Source: Bacteroidota bacterium (GTDB taxonomy: Bacteria; Bacteroidota; Ignavibacteria; Ignavibacteriales; Melioribacteraceae). Taken from it: 64,000 nucleotides of DNA. This document shows positions 15,542-25,284 of this stretch, one piece after another. The translations under genes and the position numbers were made by a program. The notes under the pieces are model-generated. The model worked only from the letters and a program-made list of their open reading frames with translations. It was not told the DNA's origin and ran no database searches. The DNA lies in the NCBI GenBank assembly GCA_023381535.1, contig JAMCSN010000108.1:65059-129058 (forward strand). The letters are read 5' to 3'. Every line of letters begins with the position of its first letter. Position 1 is the first letter of the stretch.

Positions 15542-17581
15542 TTATTTTTTGTATTGATTGAACCAATCAAAAACTGTACTCCACCACAAACGCGCGTTCT
15601 GCGGTTTGGTTACAAAATGATATTCATCCGGAAAATAAAGAAGTTTGCTCGGCACTCCTCTTAGCTGAAGCGCAGTGAACAATTCCATCGCTTGTGTGTC
15701 GGGAATACGAAAATCATTAGCGCCTTGAACGATTAACATTGGCGTCTTAAAGTTTTTTACAAATCTATTCGGCGACCATTTCTCGTACAAAGTTCTGTTA
15801 TCCCACGGTGTTCCTTTCATTTCCCAGATCGGGAACCACAGTTCTTCAGTTGCGCCGAACATGGCTTCCATATCGTAAACGCCGTCGTGAGAAACCACCG
15901 CGTTAAATCTTGACGTGTGTCCTTCGAGCCAGTTAATCATGTATCCGCCGTATGATGCACCGGCAGCAAATGTATTTTTCGGATCTATGAATTTAAAATT
16001 TTTGATTGCGTAATCGCATGCGTTCATCAAATCGGTGTAAACTTTTCCGCCCCAGTCGCCGGAAATTTCATCGGTGAATTTTTGTCCGTATCCGGTACTG
16101 CCGCGCGGATTCGTTGCAACAACAACATAACCTTTCGATGCGAATAGCTGCAAGTTCCATCTGTAATGAAATTCATCCGGCCAGTTTCCTTGCGGTCCAC
16201 CGTGAATCAAAAATATGAGCGGATATTTTTTGCTTGCATCGAAGAACGGCGGCTTGATCAAAATTGACTGAACCTTTGCACCGGCGGCGCCCGCACTCCA
16301 GAACGTATCGAAGTCACCAAACTGAATTTGTGAAAGCAGTTCGCTGTTGATTGACGTGATTTGTTTCAGATTGCTTCCGTCGGCGTTCACGGAAAAAATT
16401 TCGGTTGGCAAATCTGTTTTCTGTCTATCAAAGTAGAGTGTTTTTCCATCGGAAGAAATTTTCATGTTCGTATTGAAACCGTCTTTTACAAGCACTGAAT
16501 ATTCACCGGTTGCAACGTTAACTTTGAATATGGAATGAAACGCTTCGCGGTCGGCATCGAAGTAAATATATTTTTGATCCGGTGACCAAAGTATTTGTCC
16601 CACCGAGTAATCGATCTTCGAAGTTAAGTTGGTCATCTTTCGCGTGGCTCGATCATAAAGTACGATTGATTGTTTATCGGACTCAAATCCGGCGCGCGGA
16701 GAAGAACGGAACGCGATGAACTTTCCATCCAGCGAATAAACCGGTTCGTTATCGTTTCCTTTGCTCGTAGAAATCTGATCGAACAAAACGCCGCGTTTTG
16801 GATTAATCACTACAACATCGTTGTTCGTGCTGACGGCTAACTTTGTATCGCTTCCTTTTTTCCATGCATCAGTGTGAACAGTGAAAGCAATTTCCTGATC
16901 AGTTGGACAAATGGAATAATCCTGATCGCCGCCGAGAGCAATCGGAGGAACATCCGCGTAACTATCTTCGGTTAAGTCCTTGGTTTGTTTTGTTTCAAGA
17001 TTCATTAAGAACAAATGACTTCGTTTATCTCCGCGCCAAACGTTCCAATGGCGATACATCAATTCCGTAAAAATTTTTGCTTTGACTTTGCTCGCCTCGG
17101 CTTCTTTGTCTCGCTGTTCATTGCACTCTTGAGTTTTGCAATCCGGATAAACGCTCGAGACAAAAAGAATCATCTTGCCGTCTTTAGACCAAACCATTCC
17201 GGAAGCGCCGGTGTATAAATTTGTTAACTGCTTCGCATCAGAACCGTCAACGTTGGCAGTCCAAATCTGGTCTTTGTATTCGTATGCAATCTTTGATCCG
17301 TCGGGAGAAAACTTTGGCGCACTTTCATTTTCATCGCTGTTTTTGAACGGGCGCAAATTTTGTCCGTCGGCATCTATCAAATAAATATCCGTGTTGCCTT
17401 TATTTTTTTCCATGTCGTAAGTAGTAACGCTGAATGCAATTGTCTTACCGTCTGGTGAAAGGTCGAAGTCGCCGATGCGCTTCATGTTCCACATGTCTTC
17501 AACGGTCATTGCATGTTTTTGCTGTGCGTTAAGCGAAATGATTGGAAGAAGTAAAAGTAAGAGAGTTACAAATCTTTTCAT
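15542..17581 (-). CDS. secreted S9 family prolyl oligopeptidase-like peptidase
   Basis: 679-residue exported serine peptidase. Signal peptide MKRFVTLLLLLLPIISLNA; residues ~25-420 form a TolB/PD40-type beta-propeller (repeats such as FDLSPDGKTIAFSV, KFSPDGSKIAY, YSLDGKFIAF); the alpha/beta-hydrolase domain has the nucleophile in GASYGGY (near 547), and the Asp and His in GANDFRIPD and YFPDEYHF near the C-terminus. Resembles bacterial acylaminoacyl or dipeptidyl peptidases of the S9C group. No T9SS sorting domain, so probably periplasmic. Good GAGGA ribosome site. Confidence 0.92.
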   Translation of the reverse strand: MKRFVTLLLLLLPIISLNAQQKHAMTVEDMWNMKRIGDFDLSPDGKTIAFSVTTYDMEKNKGNTDIYLIDADGQNLRPFKNSDENESAPKFSPDGSKIAYEYKDQIWTANVDGSDAKQLTNLYTGASGMVWSKDGKMILFVSSVYPDCKTQECNEQRDKEAEASKVKAKIFTELMYRHWNVWRGDKRSHLFLMNLETKQTKDLTEDSYADVPPIALGGDQDYSICPTDQEIAFTVHTDAWKKGSDTKLAVSTNNDVVVINPKRGVLFDQISTSKGNDNEPVYSLDGKFIAFRSSPRAGFESDKQSIVLYDRATRKMTNLTSKIDYSVGQILWSPDQKYIYFDADREAFHSIFKVNVATGEYSVLVKDGFNTNMKISSDGKTLYFDRQKTDLPTEIFSVNADGSNLKQITSINSELLSQIQFGDFDTFWSAGAAGAKVQSILIKPPFFDASKKYPLIFLIHGGPQGNWPDEFHYRWNLQLFASKGYVVVATNPRGSTGYGQKFTDEISGDWGGKVYTDLMNACDYAIKNFKFIDPKNTFAAGASYGGYMINWLEGHTSRFNAVVSHDGVYDMEAMFGATEELWFPIWEMKGTPWDNRTLYEKWSPNRFVKNFKTPMLIVQGANDFRIPDTQAMELFTALQLRGVPSKLLYFPDEYHFVTKPQNARLWWSTVFDWFNQYKK

Positions 17582-17765
17582 TGCGTCCTCATTTTCTGAT
17601 TATTTTGTAAGCAAATTATAAAAAGGTGAATGGAAATTAAAGGACAAAGCACACTAAGTTTAAGGGAAATGCTCGATCGTATTTGATGCTTGCACGCCGT
17701 CGCCTTGATAAACCATGCCGTTTTTGATAAGTTTGAATCCGATTTTAATAACTAATACAGATCAA

Positions 17766-20219
17766 ATGAGATACCCGTTCCAAGAAGTTGAATCTAAATG
17801 GCAAAAGTTTTGGGAAGAAAAGGAAGTATATAAAACCGACCTTTCTAATCTGAGCAACAAGCTTTATCATTTAAACATGTTCATTTATCCATCCGGTGCC
17901 AAACTGCACATTGGGCATTGGTACCATTATGGTCCGTCGGATACCTGGGCACGATACAAGAAACTGCAAGGTTACAATGTCTTTGAACCGATGGGCTTCG
18001 ATGCATTTGGTCTTCCCGCAGAAAATTATGCAATCAAAACCGGCGTTCATCCGCAAGACAGCACATTAAAAAATATTTCGGATATTCGCGTGATGCTGAA
18101 ACGCATGGGCACAATGTACGATTGGAATGCCGATCTTATGACATGTGTTCCCGAATATTACAGATGGAATCAATGGCTGTTTCTTCAACTATATAAAAAA
18201 GGATTGGCGTACAGAAAAAATGCGCCGGTAAACTGGTGTCCAAAAGATCAAACCGTTTTGGCGCGTGAACAAGTTTTGAGCGACGGCACTTGCGAACGAT
18301 GCGGAACTGTCGTTGTGCAAAAAAATCTTACGCAGTGGTTTTTCAAGATTACCGATTATGCCGATGAACTTTTAGAAGGTCTGAATAAAATTGATTGGCC
18401 TGAAAAAACCAAGATCATGCAGACTAACTGGATTGGAAGAAGTTACGGCGCCGAAGTTGATTTCAAAGTTCACGGCAGCAGTGAATCGATAAAAATTTTT
18501 ACTACAAGACCGGATACACTTTTCGGCGCAACATACATGGTTTTGGCGCCAGAGCATCCTCTCGTTGATAAATTAACGACCGCTGAGTCAAAACAAAAAG
18601 TTGAGGCGTACAGAGATTCAATTAAGTCGATGACCGAGATCGACCGTACTTCAACCGGAAAAGAAAAAACCGGTGTTGATACCGGAGCTTTTGCGATTAA
18701 TCCCGTAAATGGAAAAAAGATTCCAATCTGGATTGCCGATTACGTTCTTATGACATACGGTACCGGCGCAATTATGGCAGTGCCCGGGCAAGATGAACGC
18801 GACTGGGAGTTCGCCGAGAAATTCAATTTGCCGATTATCAGAACGGTTCAAACGCCGGAAAATTTTGACGGCAAAGCTTACACCGGAGACGGTCCGGCGA
18901 TTAACAGCGAATTTTTGAACGGCTTGTATGTTGATGATGCAAAGAAAAAAATTATTCAGTGGCTCGAAGAAAAGAAAATCGGTAAGCAGATGATTAACTA
19001 TCGTTTACGCGATTGGTTGATTTCGCGCCAGCGTTATTGGGGAACGCCGATACCGATTGTTCATTGCGATAAATGCGGAGAGGTTGCGGTTCCGGAAGAT
19101 CAATTGCCGGTAGTGCTGCCGTACAATGTTGATTTCAAACCCGATGGCGGTTCACCGCTTGCGGGCAATTCGGAATTTGTTAAAACAAAATGTCCGCAAT
19201 GCGGCAGCGAAGCCGAGCGCGACGTTGATACGATGGATACGTTTGTCGATTCGTCATGGTATTATTTGCGTTATCTAAATCCGCGATACGATAAAGGAAT
19301 GTTCGATCCAAAACTTGCGAACGAATGGACTCCGGTTGATACTTATGTCGGCGGTGCCGAACATGCCGTGATGCATCTATTGTATTCGAGATTCATTCAC
19401 AAATTTTTGCGCGATATAAAATTGGTAAACAGCAACGAGCCATTCACGAAACTCATTCATCAAGGGACGATAACGAATCAAGGCGCCAAGATGTCCAAAT
19501 CACGCGGCAATGTTGTTGATCCAAATTCGTTTATAGAAACTTACGGCGCAGATGTATTCAGAATGTATTTAATGTTCATGGGTCCTTATGAACTCGGTGG
19601 TGATTGGAGCGACAAAGGCATTGTCGGCGTCGATCGTTTTGTTCAGAGAACCTATGCAATGTTTGAATCGTACAGCAATGTTGCGAAGGAAAATCCATCG
19701 AAAGAGAAATATAACCTTGATGAGTTGAACGCGACAGAAAAAGTAATTTACAGAAAGACAAATCAAACTCTGGAAAAAGTCAGCGTTGAAATAGACAATT
19801 TTAGATTCAATACTGCAGTCGCTGCTCTTATGGAATTGCTGAACGAACTTAAGAATCTAAACGAGTGCAGAAAAGATTTACAAACGTATGCGTTGGAAAG
19901 ATTCGCTTTTATGCTTTCACCTTTGGCGCCGCACTTAGGCGAAGAATGCTGGCAATCGATTGGAAAAGAAAAATCGATTTTCGAAAAGCCGTTAACTTTT
20001 GGAGTCGATGAGAAAGCTCTAAGCGTAGATAACGTAACAATTGCAGTTCAGGTCAACGGGAAAGTAAGAGCTAAGCTTGATGTTTCGTTAAATCTATCGC
20101 AAGATGAAGTAAAGAAAATTGTTTTTGCAGATGAGAAAGTAAAAACTCATACCGACGGCAAACAGATTGTGAAAGAAATTTACGTTCCGAATAAAATTTA
20201 TAATATTGTAACAAAATAG
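17766..20219 (+). CDS. leuS: leucyl-tRNA synthetase
   Basis: Charges tRNA-Leu. 817 residues; class Ia signatures HIGH (KLHIGHWYHY near 40) and KMSKS (AKMSKSRG near 575), and the CP1 editing domain with GTGAIMAVPGQDERDWEFA. Two zinc-type knuckles (CERCGT; CDKCGE with CPQCGS) are present as in many bacterial LeuRS. ATG at 17766 (RYPFQEVESKWQKFW) is the conserved N-terminus; the longer frame from 17715 has no support. Divergent from the S9 peptidase. The adjacent restriction-modification genes appear to have inserted between leuS and serS. Confidence 0.96.
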   Translation: MRYPFQEVESKWQKFWEEKEVYKTDLSNLSNKLYHLNMFIYPSGAKLHIGHWYHYGPSDTWARYKKLQGYNVFEPMGFDAFGLPAENYAIKTGVHPQDSTLKNISDIRVMLKRMGTMYDWNADLMTCVPEYYRWNQWLFLQLYKKGLAYRKNAPVNWCPKDQTVLAREQVLSDGTCERCGTVVVQKNLTQWFFKITDYADELLEGLNKIDWPEKTKIMQTNWIGRSYGAEVDFKVHGSSESIKIFTTRPDTLFGATYMVLAPEHPLVDKLTTAESKQKVEAYRDSIKSMTEIDRTSTGKEKTGVDTGAFAINPVNGKKIPIWIADYVLMTYGTGAIMAVPGQDERDWEFAEKFNLPIIRTVQTPENFDGKAYTGDGPAINSEFLNGLYVDDAKKKIIQWLEEKKIGKQMINYRLRDWLISRQRYWGTPIPIVHCDKCGEVAVPEDQLPVVLPYNVDFKPDGGSPLAGNSEFVKTKCPQCGSEAERDVDTMDTFVDSSWYYLRYLNPRYDKGMFDPKLANEWTPVDTYVGGAEHAVMHLLYSRFIHKFLRDIKLVNSNEPFTKLIHQGTITNQGAKMSKSRGNVVDPNSFIETYGADVFRMYLMFMGPYELGGDWSDKGIVGVDRFVQRTYAMFESYSNVAKENPSKEKYNLDELNATEKVIYRKTNQTLEKVSVEIDNFRFNTAVAALMELLNELKNLNECRKDLQTYALERFAFMLSPLAPHLGEECWQSIGKEKSIFEKPLTFGVDEKALSVDNVTIAVQVNGKVRAKLDVSLNLSQDEVKKIVFADEKVKTHTDGKQIVKEIYVPNKIYNIVTK

Positions 20220-20241
20220 TAAACATTTTTGAAGGGTCGCT

Positions 20242-21528
20242 ATGAATAAAACGCAGCACAAAGTAATTTTTGGTGACTCAAGAAGCATGAAAGAATTAGG
20301 TAGTGAGTCGGTTCATTTGATTATTACTTCACCTCCTTATTGGCAACTCAAAGACTACGGACATACAAAGCAAATTGGTTTTGATGATTCATATGAAGAT
20401 TACATTAACAATCTAAACTTAGTATGGATGGAGTGTGAAAGAGTTTTACATAAAGGCTGCAGATTATGCATAAATATAGGTGATCAGTTTGCAAGGTCAG
20501 TTTACTATGGAAGATACAAAGTTATACCTATTAGAACAGAGATAATAAGATTTTGTGAGACTATTGGGTTTGATTATATGGGTGCGATAATTTGGCAGAA
20601 GGTAACAACCTCTAATACTACTGGCGGAGCGGCGGTAATGGGATCATATCCCTATCCCAGAAATGGAATCATAAAGATTGACTACGAGTTCATACTGATA
20701 TTTAAAAAACTTGGAGACTCTCCAAAACCAACAGCAGAGCAAAAGAAATTTTCAACACTGAGTAATGATGAATGGAATCAGTATTTTTCAGGCCATTGGA
20801 ACTTTCCAGGCGAGAGACAAAATGGTGGACATATAGCTATGTTTCCAGTCGAACTTCCATATAGGTTGATCCGAATGTTTAGTTTTCCTGGCGAATATGT
20901 TTTAGACCCATTCTACGGAAGTGGAACTACAACTTTAGCATCCATGCAATTAGGTAGGAATTCGGTTGGCTATGAGATTAATAAGAAATTCACACCATTT
21001 ATAGAAAAAAGATTGGGATTAGACCAGGAGAAATTATTTACTCAGAAATTCGAAATTGAATTTCAAACTCAATCAACTGCACAAATTGATAAAGCACGAC
21101 TACCCTTTATTTTTAAGGATCCAATAAGATTCAATAAAAAAATAGATCCGCGTAGTTTAAACTTTGGTTCTAAGATAACCGGGAAAGAAGAAAATGGCGT
21201 CAATTTATTTGTCAAAGAAATACTTTCACCCAATAAAGTTAGATTGAATAGTGGCCAACTAGTGCGATTAATTGGTGTGAAACCAAATCCAGCTAAGGAA
21301 TTAGAAGCTATGGATTTTCTTCGTAACGTGACGAAGGGAAATCCAATATTGTTAAGATTTGACGAAAAAAAGTTCGACAACAACAATAACTTGTTAGTTT
21401 ACCTTTTTCTCAAGAACAAAACATTTGTTAATGCGCATTTGATTAAAAAGAATCTAGTTGATGTGGAATCGAGTATGGATTTTAAGTACAAGAATAAATT
21501 TGAAAAAATAGCTTCGGGAATTTCATGA
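20242..21528 (+). CDS. DNA (cytosine-N4) methyltransferase with SNase-like C-terminal domain
   Basis: 428 residues. Residues ~1-265 form a beta-class amino-methyltransferase: catalytic TSPPYW near 28-33 (the Ser-Pro-Pro-Tyr form favours N4-cytosine) and SAM-binding DPFYGSGTT near 222. Residues ~325-420 resemble a staphylococcal nuclease/OB fold: KVRLNSGQLVRLIGVK, ILLRFDEKKFDNNNNLLVYL, FVNAHLIKKNLVDVE match the order VRL-RLIGVDTPE, LEFDxxxxDxxGRLLAYVY, VNEELV of that family. Key nuclease residues look replaced (active-site Asp by Asn/Lys, the VDTPE acidic pair by KPNP, the second Arg by Asn), so it is probably a DNA-binding module. The stop overlaps the endonuclease ATG (ATGA). More AT-rich than leuS and serS. 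Confidence 0.85.
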   Translation: MNKTQHKVIFGDSRSMKELGSESVHLIITSPPYWQLKDYGHTKQIGFDDSYEDYINNLNLVWMECERVLHKGCRLCINIGDQFARSVYYGRYKVIPIRTEIIRFCETIGFDYMGAIIWQKVTTSNTTGGAAVMGSYPYPRNGIIKIDYEFILIFKKLGDSPKPTAEQKKFSTLSNDEWNQYFSGHWNFPGERQNGGHIAMFPVELPYRLIRMFSFPGEYVLDPFYGSGTTTLASMQLGRNSVGYEINKKFTPFIEKRLGLDQEKLFTQKFEIEFQTQSTAQIDKARLPFIFKDPIRFNKKIDPRSLNFGSKITGKEENGVNLFVKEILSPNKVRLNSGQLVRLIGVKPNPAKELEAMDFLRNVTKGNPILLRFDEKKFDNNNNLLVYLFLKNKTFVNAHLIKKNLVDVESSMDFKYKNKFEKIASGIS

Positions 21529-22103
21529 AAATTAAAATTAGAGGGAAAGAGATTCAAAAGCTTTTAGATGCCCCTGAACCAGAATTTCCAAAATATACTA
21601 CCCAATTATTAAACATTGCCAACAAAAACGCTCAAGGCACACGACCCAAAGTGGTTGGTCAACTTAGCGATTTGATTCAAGAATTCTCTGGTAAAAATAT
21701 GGAGGAATGGAAAACTTGGTATTTGGATAAACACCCTGAAGCAATCAAAAATGCATCAAGCAAAGTTTCTGATATGATCAATTTGTTCAGGGATGCAATA
21801 AACAAGATTGACAATGATCTAATTGAAAAATGGGTTACTGATTTAGTAATTGTTAAAACATTTATAGGATTACGTTTTCAAGAAGCGATATTAAAAAAAG
21901 TTGCTAATGCCAAGAATGCGTCTTATCGCTTGTCAACTGCAGACGAAGAGTCTAAAGGAATTGATGGTTATGTCGGTCGAGTTGCTGTCTCAATTAAGTC
22001 GATTACTTATAAGGTTAAGCCTGAATTAGATGAAAAGATTAACGCTGAGTTCATTTTTTATAAAAAAGTTAAAAATGATTTAGAAATAGAATTTAACTTC
22101 TAG
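21525..22103 (+). CDS. MjaI-family type II restriction endonuclease
   Basis: 192-residue partner of the methyltransferase, translated from the overlapping ATGA. It resembles the MjaI family: [19 protein letters not shown] near the N-terminus, a [21 protein letters not shown] helix, and the likely catalytic strand pair [11 protein letters not shown]...VSIKSITYK (near 140-162), where D and IK fit a PD-(D/E)XK site. MjaI cleaves CTAG and its companion enzyme is an N4-cytosine methyltransferase, so CTAG is the predicted target; that specificity is inferred only by family. Short for a restriction enzyme but normal for this family. Confidence 0.75.
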   Translation: MKIKIRGKEIQKLLDAPEPEFPKYTTQLLNIANKNAQGTRPKVVGQLSDLIQEFSGKNMEEWKTWYLDKHPEAIKNASSKVSDMINLFRDAINKIDNDLIEKWVTDLVIVKTFIGLRFQEAILKKVANAKNASYRLSTADEESKGIDGYVGRVAVSIKSITYKVKPELDEKINAEFIFYKKVKNDLEIEFNF

Positions 22104-22116
22104 GGGTACAATCATA

Positions 22117-23394
22117 ATGTTAGACATAAAATTCATTCGAGAAAATCCGGATCTGGTTAGACAAGGATTGAGAAATAAAAATGCAGCCGATGTTGTTAGT
22201 AAAGTTTTGGAATTGGATGAACAGCGCCGCTCAATAATTGCAAAGGTGGAAGACTTAAAAGCGAAGCGCAATCAAGTTTCATCTCAAATTCCGATGATGA
22301 AAAAAGCTGGACAAGATACGTCAACAGTTTTTGCCGAGATGAAGCGTGTTGGCGATGAAATTGCGATGCTCGATGGGCAACTCCGAACAGTTGAAAACGA
22401 ATTGGAAGATATTTTGCGTTACACGCCGAATCTTGCACACTCATCCGTGCCGGTCGGTTCAAGCGCTGAACAAAATGTTGAAGTCCGCAAATGGCTGCCG
22501 GATGGATTTGCGTTCGAAAATGATTTTAAAGTTCTCGATCATGTTGAACTCGGCAAGAAATTATCTATTATGGATTTTGATAGAGGCACAAAAATTTCCG
22601 GTTCAGGATTCCCTTTATACATTGGTAAAGGCGCAACCTTAGAACGCGCGTTGATCAATTTTATGCTCGACTTTCATTTGCATAATCACAACTACTCGGA
22701 GGTTTTTCCTCCCGTGCTTGTAAATAAAGAATCGATGATGGGTACCGGTCAGCTTCCTAAAATGGAAGAAGACATGTACTCAATCGAGAAAGACGGATTG
22801 TATCCCGTGCCAACTGCAGAAGTCCCGATAACAAATATTCATCGTGATGAAATTCTTGCGGAAAAAGATTTGCCGATCAAGTATGCCGGTTACACGCCGT
22901 GTTTCAGAAGGGAAGCCGGTTCATACGGAAAAGAATACAAAGGGTTGTTGCGCGTTCATCAATTCAATAAAGTTGAGATGGTGAAATTTTCCAAACCGGA
23001 AAACTCTTACGATGAATTAGAACTTCTGGTGAACGACGCAGAAGATATTTTGAAAGCACTGAACGTGCCGTACCGGATTCTTTTGTTATGCACCGGCGAT
23101 TTAAGTTTCTCCGCAGCGAAATGTTATGATATCGAAACTTGGTCGCCTGCAGAGAAAAAATGGCTTGAAGCTTCTTCATGCAGCAACTTTGAAGCGTTCC
23201 AAGCTCGACGGGCAAACATCCGTTTCAGAAGAGAAGAAACTAAAAAGCCTGAGTTCGTTCATACATTAAATGGTTCGGGACTTGCAACAAGCCGCTTGAT
23301 GGTTTCTATTCTTGAAAACTATCAGACGCCGGAAGGAAAAATTATCGTTCCCAAAGTTTTGCAGAAGTACACCGGGTTTGAGGTTATTGGATAA
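22117..23394 (+). CDS. serS: seryl-tRNA synthetase
   Basis: Charges tRNA-Ser. 425 residues of the usual layout: N-terminal coiled-coil arm (about residues 30-105, heptad-like [17 protein letters not shown]...), then the class II core with motif 2 ([24 protein letters not shown] near 265-290) and motif 3 ([17 protein letters not shown] near 385). Begins 13 bases after the endonuclease stop codon; it may therefore be read partly from the restriction-modification transcript. Confidence 0.96.
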   Translation: MLDIKFIRENPDLVRQGLRNKNAADVVSKVLELDEQRRSIIAKVEDLKAKRNQVSSQIPMMKKAGQDTSTVFAEMKRVGDEIAMLDGQLRTVENELEDILRYTPNLAHSSVPVGSSAEQNVEVRKWLPDGFAFENDFKVLDHVELGKKLSIMDFDRGTKISGSGFPLYIGKGATLERALINFMLDFHLHNHNYSEVFPPVLVNKESMMGTGQLPKMEEDMYSIEKDGLYPVPTAEVPITNIHRDEILAEKDLPIKYAGYTPCFRREAGSYGKEYKGLLRVHQFNKVEMVKFSKPENSYDELELLVNDAEDILKALNVPYRILLLCTGDLSFSAAKCYDIETWSPAEKKWLEASSCSNFEAFQARRANIRFRREETKKPEFVHTLNGSGLATSRLMVSILENYQTPEGKIIVPKVLQKYTGFEVIG

Positions 23395-23527
23395 ATGTGA
23401 ATGTGGAACGCAGAGTGCAGAGCAAGCAAAAATTTATTTCTATACTCTTCACACTAAGTTCTACACTCTCAAAAGGAATTTTTTTTGAAATGCACGTGTT
23501 TGAAGATAGAAAGGATTTTATTCAACC

Positions 23528-25279
23528 TTGTTTGGTCATTTAGCTCATCTAAAAAAATATTTTGTTAGATACAAAAAGAAGCTCTCTTTAGGCGTCCTCT
23601 TTATTCTTCTCTCTAATCTTTGCACGGTTTATATTCCAATTCTTATAAAAGACAGCATCAATTCACTGAAAGACAATTTTAGTTTTCCGCTTTTGGTAAA
23701 TCACGCGCTTCTAATTGTTGGTACCACGCTTGTTGCTGGATTCTTTTCATTCTTAATCCGGCAAACGATCATTGTTGTCTCCCGCGAAATCGAATATGAT
23801 CTTAGACGCGATTTCTGGGAACACATTCAGAAACTTCCGTTAAGATTTTTCCAGAACAACTCGACCGGCAACATAATGTCGCACGCTACGAACGATATAA
23901 ATTCCGTTCGCTCATTCGTCGGTCCGGCAGTAATGTACTCGATCGATAACGGCGTTCTGTTTTTTATGATAATACCGATCATGATTTCATTGAGCCCGCT
24001 GTTGACTCTTTATGCGCTACTTCCGCTGCCGTTTCTGTCGATTATTATTTATCTAGTGATGAAAAAAGTTCATGTGCGCTATACGCGAATTCAAGAAAAA
24101 TTTTCCGACCTGACGACACGTGCGCAAGAAAACTTTTCAGGCATCAGAGTTATCAAATCATATGTCCGCGAAGAATATGAAATCGACCAGTTTACGAAAG
24201 AGAGCGACGAATACCTGAAGCGTAAGATGCATCTTGTCAAACTTCAGGCGTTGTTTCAGCCGGTGTTTTTTTTGCTTGCGGGCCTATCGAGCATAATTGT
24301 AATTCTTTTTGGCGGAAACATGGTGATGGATGGCAAACTTTCCATCGGAACAATTTTCGCTTTCGTTTTTTATCTCTCGCTGCTGATTTGGCCAATGATC
24401 TCGTTTGGATTTGTCGCAAACATAATTCAGCAGGCGGATGCAAGCATGAAACGGCTTCTCAAAATTTTTAACGAGCCGTATGAAATTTCCGATAACGGTG
24501 AAACTGATTCTTCAGTTCAAAGTCTTGAAGGCACGATAGAATTTAAGAATGTAACTTTCCGTTACTCTGAAAACTTTCCGGTAGTTCTCGATAATATTTC
24601 CTTTAAGATTGAAAAAGGGAAAACGGTTGCATTCATCGGTCACACCGGAGTAGGTAAAACTTCTCTCATCGATTTGATCCCGCGTTTGTATGATGTCACT
24701 TCAGGCGAAGTTTTGATCGACGGAATAAATGTTAAAAACATTCCTCTTGATATTTTGCGTACTAATGTTGGACTCGTTCCGCAGGAAACATTTTTGTTCT
24801 CTGATACTTTGACGAACAACATTCTTTACAGGACTGAAAACGGTTTGCAAGAGGTTGTTGAAAAGGTCTCCGACATTGCGCAACTGTCAAAAGATGTGAA
24901 GGATTTTCCGAACGGGTACGAAACGATTCTTGGTGAAAGAGGAATTACGCTTTCGGGCGGGCAGAAACAGCGTTCAACACTTGCACGTGCGCTTGCGATC
25001 GATCCGAAGATTTTAATTTTGGACGATTCATTTTCGGCAGTTGATACGCACACCGAAGAAGAAATTTTGAAACGGTTAAAAGAATTTATGGCGAAGAGGA
25101 CGAGCATAATAATCAGCCACAGAATTTCTACCGTGAAAGATTCGGATAAAATTTTTGTTTTGGACAAAGGAAAAATTGCAGAAGAAGGCACGCACGAAGA
25201 ATTAGTCGCGCTTGGCGGCATCTATGCAGATTTGCATTATAGACAATTGTTGGAAGAAGAACTTTCGGAAATGAGTTAA
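23528..25279 (+). CDS. ABC exporter half-transporter, degenerate-site subunit
   Basis: 583 residues: six-helix transmembrane domain (about 20-310) fused to a nucleotide-binding domain. Walker A GHTGVGKTS near 371, signature LSGGQKQR near 475, Walker B ILILDDSFSAVD near 494. The residue after Walker B is Asp rather than the catalytic Glu, as in the degenerate subunit of heterodimeric exporters such as TM287/288 or LmrC/D. TTG at 23528 is the start; AAAGGA lies about 12 bases before it. An ATG in another frame at 23490 has a better ribosome site but reads only 17 codons. Pairs with the subunit starting six bases later. Substrate (lipid, drug or peptide) unknown. Confidence 0.9.
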   Translation: MFGHLAHLKKYFVRYKKKLSLGVLFILLSNLCTVYIPILIKDSINSLKDNFSFPLLVNHALLIVGTTLVAGFFSFLIRQTIIVVSREIEYDLRRDFWEHIQKLPLRFFQNNSTGNIMSHATNDINSVRSFVGPAVMYSIDNGVLFFMIIPIMISLSPLLTLYALLPLPFLSIIIYLVMKKVHVRYTRIQEKFSDLTTRAQENFSGIRVIKSYVREEYEIDQFTKESDEYLKRKMHLVKLQALFQPVFFLLAGLSSIIVILFGGNMVMDGKLSIGTIFAFVFYLSLLIWPMISFGFVANIIQQADASMKRLLKIFNEPYEISDNGETDSSVQSLEGTIEFKNVTFRYSENFPVVLDNISFKIEKGKTVAFIGHTGVGKTSLIDLIPRLYDVTSGEVLIDGINVKNIPLDILRTNVGLVPQETFLFSDTLTNNILYRTENGLQEVVEKVSDIAQLSKDVKDFPNGYETILGERGITLSGGQKQRSTLARALAIDPKILILDDSFSAVDTHTEEEILKRLKEFMAKRTSIIISHRISTVKDSDKIFVLDKGKIAEEGTHEELVALGGIYADLHYRQLLEEELSEMS

Positions 25280-25284
25280 AGGCA

